Positions 53,935-64,000 of a DNA stretch of 64,000 nt are shown here, in pieces. Under the pieces are notes generated by a model, which ran no database searches, was not told the origin of the DNA, and saw only the letters and a program-made list of their open reading frames with translations. Positions within the stretch are counted from its first letter, which is position 1. Each line of letters begins with the position of its first letter. The translations under genes were made by a program, and so were the position numbers. Source of the DNA: Vulcanimicrobium alpinum (GTDB taxonomy: Bacteria > Vulcanimicrobiota > Vulcanimicrobiia > Vulcanimicrobiales > Vulcanimicrobiaceae); the NCBI RefSeq assembly GCF_027923555.1, contig NZ_AP025523.1, forward strand, positions 1,740,484 through 1,804,483, in the 5' to 3' direction.

Positions 53935-54475
53935 GATCCTCGTCGGTCACCGTGACGGCGTCGGCGTCGGATCGTTGCGCGGAGAGAATGACGTCGATGT
54001 GCTCGCGGCGGCTGGTCGGGATCACCTTGCCGACGTAATCGCCCTGCACGGGAAGTTCGCGCAGGCCGCGGTCGACGAGCACGGCGAGCCGGATCGCCCG
54101 CGGGCGGCCGAGGTCGGTCACCGCGTCGAGCGCGGCGCGCACGGTGCGCCCGGTGTAGAGCACGTCGTCGACGAGGACGACGGTCTGGCCGGTGATCGTG
54201 CTGCGAATCTCCGACTCGGGGAGTTCGCGGGCGACGTCGTCGTCGCGATACAGATTCACATTGAGAAAGCCGAGGTCGGGCAGGGTTCCGCGGATCTCGC
54301 CGACCTTCGAGGCCAACCGACGCGCGAGCGCTTCGCCGCCGCGTCGTATCCCGATGAGCAGGAGTCCTTCCTGGACGTCTTCCGGTTCGACGATCTGATG
54401 GGCCATCCGCGCGATCGCCCGTTCGATCTCGTCGGACGACATGAGCACGCGCCGGCGGGTGACCGCGGTTTGCAT
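53921..54475 (-). CDS. pyrR: bifunctional pyr operon regulator/uracil phosphoribosyltransferase PyrR
   Basis: 184 aa. PRPP-binding loop VVLVDDVLYTGRTVRAALDA, LLLIGIRRGGEALARRL, and LVDRGLRELPVQGDYVGK. In many bacteria PyrR binds pyr mRNA leaders; position as the first gene of pyrRBC-carA suggests autoregulation. Confidence 0.95.
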   Translation of the reverse strand: MQTAVTRRRVLMSSDEIERAIARMAHQIVEPEDVQEGLLLIGIRRGGEALARRLASKVGEIRGTLPDLGFLNVNLYRDDDVARELPESEIRSTITGQTVVLVDDVLYTGRTVRAALDAVTDLGRPRAIRLAVLVDRGLRELPVQGDYVGKVIPTSRREHIDVILSAQRSDADAVTVTDEDRGPA

Positions 54476-54495
54476 CAGGCGCAGATTCGTCGCCG

Positions 54496-54510
54496 GGCAA
54501 CCCGTTTGCC
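54496..54510 (-). promoter_or_regulatory. small hairpin in the pyrR leader
   Basis: GGCAA-ACGGG-TTGCC on the minus strand, 21 bases before the pyrR ATG in the 65-base gap to the divergent gene. Does not match the conserved PyrR-binding loop as I know it. Could affect translation; weak case. Confidence 0.25.
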
Positions 54511-54540
54511 TTTGGACGCACGGAAGGGTACAAGCGGGGC

Positions 54541-55032
54541 ATGACGACCATCGCCCGTCTGGCCGGCTCCGTCGTCGCCGGGCTCGGTGCGACGTGGATG
54601 ATGGATCGCGCCGACAAACTGGTCTACAACGCGCAATCCGAGGCCGTCCACCGGCCGGAATCCGAACTCGAAGACCTCACCGGTCCCGGACAATTCGCGC
54701 GCGCGGTCATGCGCGCGGCGGGGCACGAACCCTCGCACGACGAGGCGGTGCGCTGGGGACGCGTCGCGCACGTTTCGTTCGGAGTGCTGCTCGCGCTGGC
54801 GTACGTCCCGCTCTCGCGGCGAGCGCGGTGGCTGCGCGGCGGCGGCGGCGCGCTGTACGGCGCGCTCGCGTTTCCCGCCAACGCCGTCGTCGTCCCCGCG
54901 CTCGGGCTCACGCCGCCGACGACCGCGTTCCCGCCCCAGACGGCCCTGCGCGGGCTCCTCTACCACCTCGTCTACGGCATCGCGCTGGAGACGCAGGTGC
55001 GCGCGCTGCGCCTGCGCGCGGACGACGCTTAG
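54541..55032 (+). CDS. small membrane protein of unknown function (YagU-like)
   Basis: 163 aa. Starts TTIARLAGSVVAGLGATWMMDRADK, followed by three further hydrophobic segments (FGVLLALAYVPL, ALYGALAFPANAVVVPALG, LLYHLVYGIALETQVRA). Layout resembles DUF1440/YagU inner-membrane proteins. Divergent from pyrR, tail-to-tail with the hydrolase gene (4-base overlap). Confidence 0.7.
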   Translation: MTTIARLAGSVVAGLGATWMMDRADKLVYNAQSEAVHRPESELEDLTGPGQFARAVMRAAGHEPSHDEAVRWGRVAHVSFGVLLALAYVPLSRRARWLRGGGGALYGALAFPANAVVVPALGLTPPTTAFPPQTALRGLLYHLVYGIALETQVRALRLRADDA

Positions 55033-55871
55033 CCGGCCGCGCGCACGACGTCGTCGACGAAGTCGACGACCGCCTGCGTGAACGGGTCGTTCGCGTCGCC
55101 GGCGACCATGTGGCGCGCGCCGCCGACGTCGACGTAGCGCGCCGCGGGGACGATCTCGAGAAATTCGCGCGCGATCTCCTCGCTCACGACGTCGCTCTGC
55201 TCGCCGCGCACCAGCAGCACGGGGACGTCGAGCCGCTTTGCCGCGTCAACGAAGGCGCCGCTCGCGCGCAGGTCGCCGATCTTGAGGCTCTGCAGCATCG
55301 CCGGATCCCAGTGCCAGTACCAGCGGCCGTCGCGCAAGCGCAGGTTCTTCTTCAGCCCGTCGACGCGCAGCGGCCGGCGGCGGTGCGGCAGGTACGCCGC
55401 GATCGCGTCGGCCGCATCTTCGAGCGAGGCGAATCCGCCGCTCCCGCTTTCCATGAAGCGCACGATCCGCTCCACGCCCTCCATCTCGGCGCGCAGCGCG
55501 ATGTCGACGAGGACGAGCGCGCGCACGCGCACGTTCTTCGCGGCCGCGACGAACAAGCCGATCGCGCCGCCGAGCGATGCGCCGACGATCACGGGCGGGA
55601 TCGCGAATGTCGCGACCACCGCTTCGACGTCGGCGAAGAAATGCGCCGCGCGGTAGGAACCGTCCGGCGACCAGTCGCTCTCGCCGTGCCCACGCAGATC
55701 GAGCGTGACGGCGTAGAAGCCGCGATCGGCGAGGGCGCGCGCGGTCCCGCTCCAGGCGTGTCGCGTTTGTCCGCCGCCGTGCAGCAGCAGCACCGGCGGT
55801 GCGGCGGGATCGCCGAGCGCGTGCGCCGCCAGCGTGACGCCCTCGTGCCCGCGCAGACGCAGTTCCGTCAT
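55029..55871 (-). CDS. alpha/beta hydrolase
   Basis: 280 aa. Oxyanion motif LLLHGGGQTRHAW, DLRGHGESDW, nucleophile Ser in IVGASLGGAIG, an acid in LLVRGEQSD and His in GGARHMVAGD. Overlaps the thioesterase gene by ATGA. Substrate unknown. Confidence 0.9.
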   Translation of the reverse strand: MTELRLRGHEGVTLAAHALGDPAAPPVLLLHGGGQTRHAWSGTARALADRGFYAVTLDLRGHGESDWSPDGSYRAAHFFADVEAVVATFAIPPVIVGASLGGAIGLFVAAAKNVRVRALVLVDIALRAEMEGVERIVRFMESGSGGFASLEDAADAIAAYLPHRRRPLRVDGLKKNLRLRDGRWYWHWDPAMLQSLKIGDLRASGAFVDAAKRLDVPVLLVRGEQSDVVSEEIAREFLEIVPAARYVDVGGARHMVAGDANDPFTQAVVDFVDDVVRAAG

Positions 55872-56359
55872 CGCCGCAGAATCGCGCAGGCGGTCGTCCC
55901 GATGCCCAGCAGCTTGCGGCTGCCGTCGTAGAGTTTGCCTTCGGCGACGGCCGTGCTGCGGCCGACGTGCAGCGCCGTTCCCTCGCAGCGGATCGGCCCC
56001 GAATCCTTCGAGATGCCGCGGATGAACCGCACCTGCACGTCGGTCGTGGTGTAGCCGACGCCGACGTCGAGCAAGGTATGGATCGCGCAGCTCATCGCCG
56101 AGTCGAACAGCGCCAGCGCGAACGCGCCGTGCACCGAGCCGATCGGATTGTAGTGGTGCTCGCCGGGGAGGCCTTCAAACACCGCGCGCCCCTGATCGAC
56201 TTCGACGATGGTGAAATCCATCAAATTGGCGATCGGCGGCGGCGGGACGCGCCCCTCGACGATCGCCTGGAGCGCCTGAAGGCCCGTCATCCCTTCGAAG
56301 CCTGCGAGATGCGAGAGCGGATCTTCCCAGCGGACGAGCCGTTCGCGAGTGGCTTGCAT
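55868..56359 (-). CDS. PaaI-type hotdog thioesterase
   Basis: 163 aa single hotdog domain: NPIGSVHGAFALALFDSAMS (active-site region HGG/HGA), TTTDVQVRFIRGI, and VGRSTAVAEGKLYD. Hydrolyses acyl-CoA esters. ATG 56359 lacks a good ribosome-binding site. Divergent from the HxlR regulator gene with a 59-base gap. Confidence 0.88.
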   Translation of the reverse strand: MQATRERLVRWEDPLSHLAGFEGMTGLQALQAIVEGRVPPPPIANLMDFTIVEVDQGRAVFEGLPGEHHYNPIGSVHGAFALALFDSAMSCAIHTLLDVGVGYTTTDVQVRFIRGISKDSGPIRCEGTALHVGRSTAVAEGKLYDGSRKLLGIGTTACAILRR

Positions 56360-56418
56360 GATGCAAGGAACTACCGGCGCCGCGTCGCACTCTCCTTCCG
56401 CAAAGGAGGCGACCGCGG

Positions 56419-56910
56419 ATGGCCAAGCGCCGAAGTTTCGAGGGGATGAATTGCTCGATCGCGCGCGCGCTCGACGTCGTCGGCGAGTGGTGGACCCTGC
56501 TCGTGATCCGCGAGGCGTTTCGCGGCGTGCGCCGCTTCGACGGGTTCGTCGAGCGGCTCGAGATCGCACCGAACATCCTGAGCGCGCGCCTGCGACGGCT
56601 GATCGAGCACGAGATTCTCGAAGAACGGCCCTACTCCGAGCGCCCGCGACGCGTCGAATACCGGCTGACCGCGAAGGGACGCGATCTCTTTCCCGTCATC
56701 GTCGCACTGCTGGGCTGGGGCGATCGCTGGTACGCCGACGACGGGCCGCCGGTGGTGCTCGAACACGTGACGTGCGGCCGCCGCGCCGAGCCGCGCTTCG
56801 TCTGCACGCACTGCGGCGAGCGCCTGCATCCTCGCGACACGCGCGCGGTCCCCGGCCGCGGCGCCGAAGAGGCGGAGCCGAGTCTGGCGGTTACTTCATC
56901 GTCGGCATGA
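56419..56910 (+). CDS. HxlR-family transcriptional regulator
   Basis: 163 aa winged helix: [64 protein letters not shown]. Adds a C-terminal extension with [12 protein letters not shown], a possible half zinc ribbon (with an earlier Cys in HVTCGRR). Divergent from thioesterase/hydrolase genes, the likely targets. Its 3' end overlaps mmsA tail-to-tail by 20 bases. Confidence 0.9.
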   Translation: MAKRRSFEGMNCSIARALDVVGEWWTLLVIREAFRGVRRFDGFVERLEIAPNILSARLRRLIEHEILEERPYSERPRRVEYRLTAKGRDLFPVIVALLGWGDRWYADDGPPVVLEHVTCGRRAEPRFVCTHCGERLHPRDTRAVPGRGAEEAEPSLAVTSSSA

Positions 56911-58393
56911 CGAACTCGGCGCCGGCGCGGATCCCCGTCGGCCAGCGCGTCGTCGTCGTCTTGAGATGCGTGTAGAAGCGCACGCCCTCGTTGCCGTGCA
57001 CGTAGGTGTCGCCGAAGAGCGAACGCTTCCACCCGCCGAAACTGTGATAGGCGACCGGGACGGGGATCGGCACGTTGATCCCGACCATCCCCGCCTTCAC
57101 GTTCGCGTCGAAATGCCGCGCGGTGTCACCGTCGCGGGTGAAGATCGCGACGCCGTTGCCGAACTCGTGCGCGTTCACGAGCGCCAGCGCCTCGTCGTAC
57201 GACGACGCGCGCACAACGGAGAGCACCGGCCCGAAGATCTCTTCGCGATAGACGCGCATCGACGCGGTGACGCGATCGAGCAGCGTCGCGCCGAGGAAGA
57301 ATCCGCGCCCCGGCAGATCGGCGTCGCGGCCGTCGACGACGATCTGCGCGCCTTCTTTGGCGGCGAGTTCGACGTAGCCGCGCACGCGCTCGAGGTGCTC
57401 GCCGGTCACCAGCGGCCCCATCTCCGCGCCGGGTTCCATGCCGGGCGAAACCTTGAGCGACGCGATGCGGCCGCGCAGCTGCGCGATCACCGCGTCGGCG
57501 GTGGCGTCGCCGACGGCAACGGCGACGGAGATCGCCATGCAGCGCTCGCCGGCCGATCCGTACGCCGCACCCATGAGCGCGTCGGTCACCTGAGCGAGAT
57601 CCGCATCGGGCATCACGACGAGGTGATTCTTCGCGCCGCCTAGCGCCTGAACGCGCTTCCCGGTCGCGGCGGCGCGGGTGTACACGTGCTGCGCGATCGG
57701 CGTCGAGCCGACGAAGCTGACCGCGTCGATCCCCGGATGCTCGAGGATCGCGTTCACCGCGTCCTTGTCGCCGTTGACGACGTTGAACACGCCGGCCGGC
57801 AGGCCGCACTCGGCGAGCAGTGCGGCCATCTCGAGCGCGAGCGACGGATCTTTTTCACTCGGCTTGAGGATGAACGTGTTGCCGCACGCGATCGCGACCG
57901 GAAACATCCACATCGGCACCATCGCCGGAAAGTTGAATGGCGTGATCCCCGCGCAGACCCCGAGCGGTTGACGCACCGCCTTGACGTCGATCCCGGTCCC
58001 GACGTTTTCGCTGAACTCGCCCTTGAGCAGCTGCGGGATGCCGCAGGCGAACTCGACGACTTCGAGACCGCGCTGCACTTCGCCGCGCGCGTCGTCGAAC
58101 GTCTTCCCGTGTTCGGCGGTGACGATCCGCGCCAGCCGGTCCATGTTGCTGCGCAGCGCTTCGCGGAACGCGAACATCACCGCGGAGCGGCGCGCCGGCG
58201 CGGTGCGCGCCCAGCCGTCGAAGGCGACGCGGGCGGCCTGCACCGCCGCGTCGACGTCGGCGACGGCGGCCAAGGAAACGCGCGCCTGCACCTCGCCCGA
58301 CGCGGGATCGTACACGTCGCCCCAGCGTCCGCTCGCACTTGCGTGCGCGGTGCCGTTGATGAAATGACCGAGCTCGCGAGTCGCCGTTTGCAT
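56891..58393 (-). CDS. mmsA: CoA-acylating methylmalonate-semialdehyde dehydrogenase
   Basis: 500 aa aldehyde dehydrogenase. [49 protein letters not shown], catalytic Cys in [11 protein letters not shown], and the C-terminal [12 protein letters not shown]...GVRFYT. The GERCMAIS context is typical of MmsA/IolA, which acts in valine, thymine and inositol breakdown and makes propionyl- or acetyl-CoA. ATG 58393. Confidence 0.95.
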   Translation of the reverse strand: MQTATRELGHFINGTAHASASGRWGDVYDPASGEVQARVSLAAVADVDAAVQAARVAFDGWARTAPARRSAVMFAFREALRSNMDRLARIVTAEHGKTFDDARGEVQRGLEVVEFACGIPQLLKGEFSENVGTGIDVKAVRQPLGVCAGITPFNFPAMVPMWMFPVAIACGNTFILKPSEKDPSLALEMAALLAECGLPAGVFNVVNGDKDAVNAILEHPGIDAVSFVGSTPIAQHVYTRAAATGKRVQALGGAKNHLVVMPDADLAQVTDALMGAAYGSAGERCMAISVAVAVGDATADAVIAQLRGRIASLKVSPGMEPGAEMGPLVTGEHLERVRGYVELAAKEGAQIVVDGRDADLPGRGFFLGATLLDRVTASMRVYREEIFGPVLSVVRASSYDEALALVNAHEFGNGVAIFTRDGDTARHFDANVKAGMVGINVPIPVPVAYHSFGGWKRSLFGDTYVHGNEGVRFYTHLKTTTTRWPTGIRAGAEFVMPTMK

Positions 58394-58761
58394 CTTCTTC
58401 TGTTCGCGCCGTCCGGGAATCGGACCCACCGCGCCTTCCCGGACCCGGACGACGCCGCGCCGCGCGCGGTTCCCTCAGCGGACAGGCTGACCACGTCGAT
58501 CGCCGTCTCTTGCGGCGGACCGGCAAACCCGCCCGGGATCCCCTTCTGCGTCGCCGGCAACAGCACGCTGTCGCGAAAGCGCTCCCGGCTCTCGTGCGAG
58601 TCGTGCATCGCCAGAATCGTCCACCCGCCCAGCGACGGACCGGCGGCGTGCGCGAGCAGGCCCTCCGGCAGACGACCAGGGGCCGGATGTAACACGGCGA
58701 TCGTCGCGTCATACTGCGACTGCGTCCCGCCGGCGCAGAAATGTACGATTGCGAAGGCCAC
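58177..58761 (-). CDS. small ABM-like dimeric alpha-beta barrel protein with run-on C-terminus
   Basis: GTG start. Residues 1-95 form a recognisable small protein ([61 protein letters not shown]), normally about 100 aa. The frame then runs on for about 100 codons, the last 72 overlapping mmsA in another phase, which looks like non-coding translation. A TGA one phase away at 58475 is probably the original stop, lost by a one-base change near 58477. Confidence 0.65.
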   Translation of the reverse strand: MAFAIVHFCAGGTQSQYDATIAVLHPAPGRLPEGLLAHAAGPSLGGWTILAMHDSHESRERFRDSVLLPATQKGIPGGFAGPPQETAIDVVSLSAEGTARGAASSGSGKARWVRFPDGANRRRCKRRLASSVISSTAPRTQVRADAGATCTIPRRARCRRAFPWPPSPTSTRRCRPPASPSTAGRAPRRRAAPR

Positions 58762-58768
58762 GAGGCTC

Positions 58769-59198
58769 CTATGCCCTCGTCAGGTCGCGCAGCGCGTCGA
58801 CCATCGCGGGCGAGACGTCGGTGTGGTGATGGACGATTTTCCATGCGCCGCCTTCGCGGCGGTAGACGTTCGTGACGCGGCATTCGGCGGCGATCGCGCG
58901 TCCGGCGAGCCTGAACGTCCCGTACTCGATCCCGACTTCGTACGCCATCTCACCCGCCGATTGGAGATGCCGATCGCTCAGGTGGACGCTACCGCCCGTC
59001 GAGAGCTGCGCGACCGGTTCCAAGGAACTCCGCACGCGCTCCCACCTCTGATCGCGGCCCCCCGATCGGATGCATCGTGATGACGGAGTTGCTGTGCGAC
59101 CAGATGTCGCCGAGCGAGCTCGCATCGCCGTTGAGCATGCGGTTGAGCGCCGCGTAGAACGTCTGGGACGCCCCGACGACGTCATCTTCAGTAGACAT
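58769..59198 (-). pseudogene. SnoaL-like protein with a frameshift in a C6 tract
   Basis: N-terminal half from ATG 59198 (DDVVGASQTFYAALNRMLNG, DIWSHSNSVITMHPIGG), C-terminal half in another frame (RDQRWERVRSS...YRREGGAWKIVHHHTDVSP). They meet at six C on the plus strand (58058+1000: 59058-59063); one base fewer would restore a single 142-aa protein. Slippage, a genuine mutation or a sequencing error are all possible. Confidence 0.8.
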
Positions 59199-59340
59199 CG
59201 ATCACTCGCGCTCCGTGAACGACGAGTGGTGTGCGAACGTGGTTCGCCCGTGACATCGTACCGATGCAGAACGAAGACGAGCAGGGCCGTCGGACTGCGC
59301 AGCGCGCCGCTGCTCCCGCACGCGGCACGGCGCTCCCGCG

Positions 59341-62007
<2,667 letters not shown>

Positions 62008-62025
62008 AACCGCCCGGTCTACGGC

Positions 62026-62560
62026 TTACGCCTCGGCAAGTCCCTCGATTTGATCGCGCTCGCGCGCTACGCGAACCCCGAAGTGCTAGCTCAGCATCTC
62101 GCCGAGCCAGCCCGACGCGCCGAGCAGCGCGAGGGCTAGGAGCGAGAGCGCGAGTTCGCCGGGTGCGACCGGCTCGTTGCGCGTCTCCTCCCGGCGCAGC
62201 CGCCGCTCGCGCCCGCCGAGATGCGGTGAGAGCCCGAGCGTGGTCGCGTTGAGCGCGAGGTGCGCCGTCGCCGTGCCGTGTTGCCGGCCGGCGTGCCGGC
62301 GGGGATCTTCGTGGAATCAAGGTAGCCGAAGAACGCGGCCGCCGCGCCGCCGACCAGTCCCGTCTTCGCCACCGCCGCCGAGCCGCGCGCAAAGACGCGC
62401 GGTTTCTGGCTGCGGCGAGGCGAATCGAATAGCAGGTTCGCGACGAACGCGCCGATCGGCAGCTTCACCGCGATCGGATGCGTCGGATGGCCGTAGATCC
62501 CGGCGAGCGGCGTGCTCGGCTCCTTGATCTCCCGCAACCTTGGTCGGTCTCGCCGTTCAT
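62026..62560 (-). pseudogene. DUF2231 membrane protein, disrupted
   Basis: Reads as a DUF2231 protein: EPSTPLAGIYGHPTHPIAVKLPIGAFVANLLF, LVGGAAAAFFGYLDSTKIPAGTPA, then in the next phase HGTATAHLALNATTLGL...PGELALSLLALALLGASGWLGE and HFGVRVARE. Lesions: phase change near the start (between ATG 62560 and EIKEP, about 62535), a lost base at about 62283, and an in-frame TAG at 62089-62091. ATG 62560 overlaps the upstream small gene by ATGA. Confidence 0.78.
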
Positions 62561-62775
62561 TCTTCCGCGTTGTCGCCGACGCCGACGGACGCGCCGTAGG
62601 ACGACGGGATCGCGCCGGATTTTGTGCGCGTGCTCGTTCCGTCGACCGTCTCGATCTGGTCCGTTTCGGGATCGGTCTGCGCGAGAACGTCATCGCCGCC
62701 AACCGTGCGCGCGTTGGTTTGCGTGAGTTCCGGTTCGGGCTGCTCGTTGGCGGGGTTCGTGCTGCCGGTATCCAT
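62557..62775 (-). CDS. small acidic, disordered protein of unknown function
   Basis: 72 aa, rich in T, E, D, N and Q (MDTGSTNPANEQPEPELTQT...), with no hydrophobic segment. Low-complexity composition unlike its neighbours, and coupled by ATGA to the DUF2231 pseudogene. Function unknown; could be a spurious ORF. Confidence 0.5.
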   Translation of the reverse strand: MDTGSTNPANEQPEPELTQTNARTVGGDDVLAQTDPETDQIETVDGTSTRTKSGAIPSSYGASVGVGDNAEE

Positions 62776-62794
62776 GCCGGCGCCCGTACCCGCT

Positions 62795-63469
62795 TTACGG
62801 CGCCGTGACGAACGCTTCCAAGTCGTGCAGCCCGGCGAGCGCGATCTCCGGCGCCGGCGTGAGCCGTTCCGGCGTAGCGCGGCTGCGGTTGCACCACGCG
62901 ACGCGAAAGCCGAAGTGCGACGCGCCCCACGCGTCCCACGCGTTCGACGAGACGAAGACGATCTCACGCGGCGTGCAAGCGAAGCGCGCCGTCGCGAGCG
63001 CGTAGACACGCGGATCGGGCTTGTACGCGCGCACCGCGTCGACGCAGAGCACGTCGTCGAGCAGCGGGAGCAGCCCGGCGTGCCGCAGCGCGTCGCGGGC
63101 GCTGGCGGGGACGCCGTTCGTCAGTACCGCGAGCGGCATGGTCCGTCCGCGCAGGCGCGTCAGTGCGGGAACGGCGTCGGGATGCGGCGGCATCAAACGG
63201 ACCGTCTGCAGCAATGTCGCGCGTGTCGCAACGTCGAGCGCGACGCCGCGCTGCTCGGAGACGAACTCCAGCGCGAGCGCGCTGACGTCGTCGAAATCAC
63301 GGTACGCCTGCGCGAGCGAGGAGAGAAACGCATATTCCAACTGCTTGCGGCGCCAGTCGCCGACGAACGCCGGCGCATCGGGAACGCCGGCCGCCGCGAA
63401 CGACGAGGCCATCCCCCCGATGTCGAGCAGCGTACCGTACAGATCGAAGCAGACGGCGGCGATGTGCAA
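62795..63469 (-). CDS. HAD-family hydrolase, L-2-haloacid dehalogenase type II-like
   Basis: 224 aa. Nucleophile Asp in CFDLYGTLLD, LTNGV, the Lys in AYKPDPRVYALA, and FVSSNAWDAWGASHFGFRVAWCNR, the signature stretch of L-2-haloacid dehalogenases. TTG start at 63469. True haloacid activity is not proved; many relatives act on phosphates. Starts 3 bases after the YqeG gene. Confidence 0.85.
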   Translation of the reverse strand: MHIAAVCFDLYGTLLDIGGMASSFAAAGVPDAPAFVGDWRRKQLEYAFLSSLAQAYRDFDDVSALALEFVSEQRGVALDVATRATLLQTVRLMPPHPDAVPALTRLRGRTMPLAVLTNGVPASARDALRHAGLLPLLDDVLCVDAVRAYKPDPRVYALATARFACTPREIVFVSSNAWDAWGASHFGFRVAWCNRSRATPERLTPAPEIALAGLHDLEAFVTAP

Positions 63470-63472
63470 CGG

Positions 63473-63976
63473 TCAGGTTCTCCCGGCGATGGTGCGTTCG
63501 AGGAATCGCAGAACGCGCGTGAGCGGAAAGTCGCGCGCATCCAGCGGCTGCGTGAGCAGCGTGCGCAGTCCGACCAACTTCGCCCCGAGCACGTCGGTGA
63601 AGAGCTGGTCGCCGATCACGATCGTCGCGCCGCGCGGCGTGCCGAGCAGACGGAGCGCGCGCACGAACGCGAACGGCAGCGGTTTGAGCGCGTTCGGCAC
63701 CACCGGGATGCCGAGCTGCGCGCCGACCGACCCGACGCGTTCGGTGAAATTATTCGACACGAGAACGAGCGCGAAGCCGCGCTGCTGCGCCGTTCGCACC
63801 CAGTCCGCGACCCCGGGTGCAAGTTCCGGCCGGCGGTACTCGCAGACGGTGTTGTCGAGGTCGACGACGATGCCGCGGATCCCGAGCGCCGCGAGTTCGT
63901 CGAGGGAGACGTCGGGCAGCGTCTGGGCGTGATGGTCGGCGCGGAACCTCTCCACGCTATCCCCGGTTCCGTCCAC
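63473..63976 (-). CDS. YqeG-family HAD IIIA-type phosphatase
   Basis: 167 aa. GIVVDLDNTVCEYRRPEL, VLVSNNFTERV, LKPLPFAF and IVIGDQLFTDVLGAKLVGLRTLL. YqeG homologues include phosphatidylglycerophosphate phosphatases (Gep4 relatives). GTG 63976 taken as start; GTG at 63955 is an alternative. Nothing can be called in the last 24 bases. Confidence 0.88.
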   Translation of the reverse strand: MDGTGDSVERFRADHHAQTLPDVSLDELAALGIRGIVVDLDNTVCEYRRPELAPGVADWVRTAQQRGFALVLVSNNFTERVGSVGAQLGIPVVPNALKPLPFAFVRALRLLGTPRGATIVIGDQLFTDVLGAKLVGLRTLLTQPLDARDFPLTRVLRFLERTIAGRT

Positions 63977-64000
63977 AGCCCGCTCACCCCGCTCGCCGGG

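Noticed and set aside
54476-54540. PyrR RNA-binding attenuator in the pyrR leader
   Set aside because: Only a 5-bp hairpin is present; the conserved PyrR-recognition loop and a terminator are not seen.

Overview
The window is strongly GC-rich bacterial DNA with dense coding, frequent GTG and TTG starts, and long runs of genes joined by 4-base ATGA/GTGA overlaps. The combination of a group 1h-type uptake [NiFe]-hydrogenase, relics of a form I aerobic CO dehydrogenase cluster and many ABC/TRAP solute-binding proteins suggests an aerobic soil bacterium that scavenges trace gases. Candidate Eremiobacterota/Vulcanimicrobiota (WPS-2), Dormibacterota or an actinobacterial relative would fit. This placement is inference; no taxonomic marker was compared.

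Layout. (1) 1-10.6 kb: a hydrogenase island. A minus-strand operon runs hhyS-hhyL-NifU-like-DUF5947-DUF6084-unknown 441 aa-protease-two 87-aa proteins-hypC-hypD-hypE, with divergent hypA-hypB. hypF is not in the window. (2) 10.6-14.9 kb: pstS, dtd, an iron alcohol dehydrogenase, livG and livF. (3) 15-30.5 kb: a catabolic island. It holds a minus operon dctP-E1(alpha-beta fusion)-BKACE-E2-SnoaL-like, whose last gene is split by an IS5-family element with a CTAG duplication. An AraC regulator and HpcH aldolase diverge from it. A second minus operon is livK-livH-livM-FAH hydrolase-secreted protein, followed by an ornithine-cyclodeaminase homologue and a DUF4389 membrane protein. (4) 30.5-38.3 kb: carB, a broken phosphoesterase, a nucleotidyltransferase/MFS pair and a metallophosphoesterase. 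(5) 38.3-43.7 kb: a decayed cox (CO dehydrogenase) locus. It contains a CoxM-CoxL deletion chimera, intact coxG, xdhC fused to a MoxR remnant lacking its P-loop, an IS256-family insertion inside moxR, and frameshifted moxR and coxE. (6) 43.8-46.5 kb: an Ssu/Tau-type ABC transporter behind a promoter, a cysteine-rich 12-aa leader peptide and a terminator, which looks like a cysteine attenuator. (7) 46.5-54.5 kb: one long minus-strand unit pyrR-pyrB-pyrC-carA-BatD-like-moxR-DUF58-VWA-pdxH. (8) 54.5-64 kb: housekeeping and small metabolic genes (hydrolase, thioesterase, HxlR regulator, mmsA, valS, two HAD proteins), with several frameshifted small genes.

How it fits together. The hydrogenase genes look intact and come with dedicated assembly proteins. 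The cox genes are visibly eroding, so H2 rather than CO is the trace gas this locus set can still support. The island at 13-29 kb combines uptake (LivGF, LivKHM, DctP) with acyl-CoA forming and C-C cleaving enzymes (E1/E2, BKACE, HpcH, FAH), consistent with use of an organic acid or amino-acid-derived substrate that the sequence does not identify. The most novel signal is the Cys-codon leader, overlapping alternative hairpins and strong terminator in front of the sulfonate-type transporter. The most informative evolutionary signals are the precisely reconstructable IS insertions and the cox deletion chimera.
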